Origin: Chloroflexota bacterium
Lineage (GTDB): Bacteria; Chloroflexota; Anaerolineae; J102
Direction of reading: 5' to 3'
DNA: 64,000 nt
NCBI GenBank assembly: GCA_029782215.1
Contig: JAKOVD010000032.1
Coordinates: 62,001 to 126,000 of the forward strand
The translations under genes and the position numbers were made by a program. Of the stretch, positions 61,729 through 64,000 are shown in pieces. The notes under the pieces are model-generated. The model saw nothing but the letters and a program-made list of their open reading frames with translations, did no database searches and was not told where the DNA came from. Within the stretch, counting starts at the first letter, position 1. Each line of letters begins with the position of its first letter.

Positions 61729-63887
61729 GCCGTCCCAGGACTGGGTTTCTCGCCTGTCAACGCCACCTTGGGCTCTGACTGGCGATTGCCGCTGCGGCCA
61801 CCCCAGGGACGCAGGATTCCCCGCGACACTTTGTTGAGCACCACCCCCAGCATCTGTCCCGAGACAGCCTGGACGTCCTGCTGGAAGTGCTGGATGTCCG
61901 TCACGGAGGCGGAGCCAGGTCGCAGCACCAGAACGACGCCCTGAACAAGGCCAGAGATGATCGCACTGTCGGTGAAAGGCTTGGCTGCGGCAGCGTCGAC
62001 AAGCACCAGGTCTGCCAGAGAAGTGGCTTCGGCGATCAATGTCCTCAGGATGGGGCGTCCCAGCAGATCGGGCGCCACCCCCGTTCCCGAGCCCGCCGTC
62101 AGAACACGCAAACCAGGCACAGCGGTCGTCTGCAAGTGCGACTCCAGCGACGAGTCATTCGCCATCAGGAGATCGGATAGCCCGTCCTTGTTGGACAAAC
62201 CAAAAGCCCGATGCACTTGAGGGGTACGGAGGTTCGCATCGATAAGGATGACCGGCATTCCGGCCCTGGCGCTGACCACCGCCAGATTGGTCGCGACCGT
62301 TGTCTTGCCTTCTCCCGGCGTCATGCTGGTGATCAGCAAGGATCGGACCGGCTCCTTCACCTGTTCCAGGGCCGTTCGCATAAAGCGCACGCCCTCGGCA
62401 ACGGGCGCCTCTGGCTGCGCCAACGACACCGGCCTGCCCTCGACTGTCGTCGCCCCTTTGGGCACAAGACTCATGACCGGCAGATTCAGGACTTCCTCCA
62501 CATCCATACGGGAGCGGACCTTGTCATCGACCAGCTCCAGAAGGAAGGCAAGCGCCAGGGCCAATAGCAGCCCCAGGAAGGCGCCGACGATGGCGCTTTG
62601 CCGGGGGGGCGTCTGCGTCGAATTCTTGGAGACCGTTGCCGGAATGGCGAAACGCAGGACGGTGCCGTCGTCGGCGGAAGCGGTCAGGAGCACCTGCTGG
62701 GCGGCATTCGAAAGCAGGGTGAAGCTGTCCCACAAGCGATCGCGGTTACTCTGCAGCTCCTGCTGCTGAGCCTTTAGCGCCTCAGCCTCCGCTTGCAGCG
62801 ATGCGATCTCGGCAAAGAGCTTCTGCATATCGGGGTCTTGGGCCGCCGCATTGGCGTTGGTCGCCTGACCTGATTGGGCCGCGATCTGCGCATCATAGTC
62901 CGCAAGCCGCGCCTTCAGGGTGGAGATGAGGTTGTCGAGGTCCTTCTCCATATTGGCCGAGGAAATGGCGACATCCTCAAGACGCTGCGGCACGAAACTG
63001 AAGGAAGGCTGCGAGCTGGCGGGTTTTACAGCAACAGCCTTGTCGCTGGGCAGGCTCAGCGTTTCATCCACGTTGCTCTGGATCGCATTGTATTGCAGCA
63101 CCAAGAGGCCGAGGGTGTTCGCTGCATTCGTGGCTTCGGAACCCGAATTGGCCAGCAGGGCCTTCAGCGCTTCGGCGTCACCCAAGACCGCTTCCGTGCG
63201 CTGGCGGCGCTGGTGGAGCTGCTGCAGAGGACCCGCCACTTCGTCCACCCGGACTTGCACGAGGCGGTCAAGGACTGCCTGTTTCTCCTGGATCTGGGTC
63301 GCCACTGCTGACTGGCGATTCGTACCCAGGAAGGTAACAAGCGCTGCCTGTGCGTCCTCGTAACGCTTCTTGGCATCGCTGACCTGGCTGGTCAGGTCCA
63401 CGGCCACGTTTTGGCCCGCGTACAGCCGATTGACATACTGCGCGTAGCTCTCAGCCCAGACGTCCGCCAATTGGGCGGCGAACTCCGGTTCGTTTGCCGT
63501 GACCTTTACCCGAATCACGCCGTCGCGGACCTCGCCGGTAACGTGCGAGAGCAGGTCCTGGGGCGTCTTGATCGCAGGCGGCAACTGGTCCTTGAGCTTG
63601 TCGTAGGCGTTGCGGGCCACGGCTGCGTTGGTCACCATCGAAGCCAGGGTCAGAAGCCCTGCGTCAGTGCGGTCGTTGATATTCAGATCGTCGATCGCCG
63701 AGGTCTGAAACCGCGGCTCCAGCTTGACCTGTGTAGTGCGACGGATGACGGCGACGCCGGCGCTCGTCTGGTACTGCGGCGTTCCCCCTGTGTTCAACCA
63801 AACCCCAACGATGGCGCCAACAACGACGCCAAAGACCAAAAGCCACGCCTTGCGGCGCACAACCATCAGAATCTCGCGAAGCAGCAT
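61725..63887 (-). CDS. Polysaccharide co-polymerase fused to a BY-kinase-like ATPase (Wzz/Wzc type)
   Basis: 720 residues. Membrane helix 1 (about 12-32, LLVFGVVVGAIVGVWL), a long periplasmic coiled-coil region with Wzz start (VAVIRRTTQVKLEP), helix 2 (about 430-452, IVGAFLGLLLALALAFLLEL), then a cytoplasmic P-loop ATPase: Walker A SMTPGEGKTTVATN (about 520), Walker A' VILIDANLRTP and Walker B LADLVLVDAAAAKP. It controls chain length and export. The end (SGNRQSEPKVALTGEKPSPGTA) has no Tyr cluster, so tail autophosphorylation as in Wzc is unlikely. First gene after the promoter at 63943-63972, AGGAGA site before ATG 63887. Confidence 0.93.
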   Translation of the reverse strand: MLLREILMVVRRKAWLLVFGVVVGAIVGVWLNTGGTPQYQTSAGVAVIRRTTQVKLEPRFQTSAIDDLNINDRTDAGLLTLASMVTNAAVARNAYDKLKDQLPPAIKTPQDLLSHVTGEVRDGVIRVKVTANEPEFAAQLADVWAESYAQYVNRLYAGQNVAVDLTSQVSDAKKRYEDAQAALVTFLGTNRQSAVATQIQEKQAVLDRLVQVRVDEVAGPLQQLHQRRQRTEAVLGDAEALKALLANSGSEATNAANTLGLLVLQYNAIQSNVDETLSLPSDKAVAVKPASSQPSFSFVPQRLEDVAISSANMEKDLDNLISTLKARLADYDAQIAAQSGQATNANAAAQDPDMQKLFAEIASLQAEAEALKAQQQELQSNRDRLWDSFTLLSNAAQQVLLTASADDGTVLRFAIPATVSKNSTQTPPRQSAIVGAFLGLLLALALAFLLELVDDKVRSRMDVEEVLNLPVMSLVPKGATTVEGRPVSLAQPEAPVAEGVRFMRTALEQVKEPVRSLLITSMTPGEGKTTVATNLAVVSARAGMPVILIDANLRTPQVHRAFGLSNKDGLSDLLMANDSSLESHLQTTAVPGLRVLTAGSGTGVAPDLLGRPILRTLIAEATSLADLVLVDAAAAKPFTDSAIISGLVQGVVLVLRPGSASVTDIQHFQQDVQAVSGQMLGVVLNKVSRGILRPWGGRSGNRQSEPKVALTGEKPSPGTA

Positions 63888-63942
63888 CTCTAGGGTCTCC
63901 TAAGGCATCTCGGCTGCCGGATGTGGACCAGGCAACCGAAGC

Positions 63943-63972
63943 ATGATACGTCAATCGTCAAAGCAATGACAA
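63943..63972 (-). promoter_or_regulatory. Promoter at the head of the exopolysaccharide operon
   Basis: On the minus strand TTGTCA (63972-63967), 18-base spacer, TATCAT (63948-63943). Transcription would start near 63936, about 50 bases before the ATG at 63887. Both hexamers are identical to those at 39201-39229. Confidence 0.7.
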
Positions 63973-64000
63973 GAACCTGACGACGCACCCCGGCGCCGAC

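Overview
The window is about 64 kb of GC-rich bacterial chromosome with dense gene packing and no tRNA, rRNA, CRISPR array, phage or transposase gene that I can see. Gene content suggests a member of the Chloroflexota (Anaerolineae/Caldilineae-like). The reasons are a shikimate kinase-dehydroquinate synthase fusion, secreted proteins with long Thr-Pro stalks, a C-terminal YLPLV tail on one of them, a propionyl-CoA carboxylase/methylmalonyl-CoA mutase set, and an exopolysaccharide locus with no outer-membrane Wza-type exporter. The taxonomic call is inference from gene style, not from a marker phylogeny.

Region 1 (1-6.1 kb, minus strand): the 5' part of a PAS-domain signalling gene, then an aromatic amino acid cluster transcribed aroA > aroE > aroC > aroKB (shikimate pathway steps 2 and 4-7 except dehydroquinase; DAHP synthase is also absent). 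Each spacer of this cluster, and the aroE coding region itself, carries a different short-period repeat.

Region 2 (6.2-17.3 kb, plus strand): a leaderless sugar-type solute-binding lipoprotein, a HIT hydrolase, an acyl-CoA dehydrogenase, a zinc-type alcohol dehydrogenase and a DUF1624 membrane protein. These are followed by a promoter (TTGCCA-17-TATAAT) and an acyl-CoA carboxylase set (carboxyltransferase, unknown 191-aa protein, biotin carboxylase, biotin carrier) and the large subunit of methylmalonyl-CoA mutase. Methylmalonyl-CoA epimerase lies at 20.7 kb, so propionyl-CoA > succinyl-CoA is nearly complete here; only the B12-binding mutase subunit is missing.

Region 3 (17.4-25.2 kb): two unrecognised exported proteins (minus), Nudix hydrolase, hotdog thioesterase, epimerase, tsaD and an orphan amino-acid-type ABC ATPase (plus), then nadD, obgE and a 66-aa unknown gene (minus). 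A strong intrinsic terminator sits directly in front of obgE.

Region 4 (25.3-63.9 kb, all minus strand): a very large exopolysaccharide/surface-glycan locus. From its promoter at 63.95 kb the order is: Wzz/BY-kinase, polymerase, beta-propeller-like unknown, three-gene GT/CapK series, bi-domain oxidoreductase, UDP-GlcNAc 2-epimerase, heparinase II/III, GT4, initiating phosphoglycosyl transferase, ATP-grasp, HAD, DegT aminotransferase, sulfotransferase, flippase-like membrane protein, GT-C, stalked glycosidase and an intrinsic terminator. Most junctions are ATGA-type overlaps. A second unit starts at a matching promoter at 39.2 kb: SDR epimerase, a NusG paralogue, UDP-sugar dehydrogenase, second sulfotransferase. 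A third starts at 35.1 kb (FlaA1/CapD dehydratase, mucin-like surface protein, GT-C, GT4, second polymerase, GT2). Together the genes predict an amino-sugar- and uronate-containing, probably sulfated polymer whose long operons may be read with the help of a specialised NusG antiterminator.
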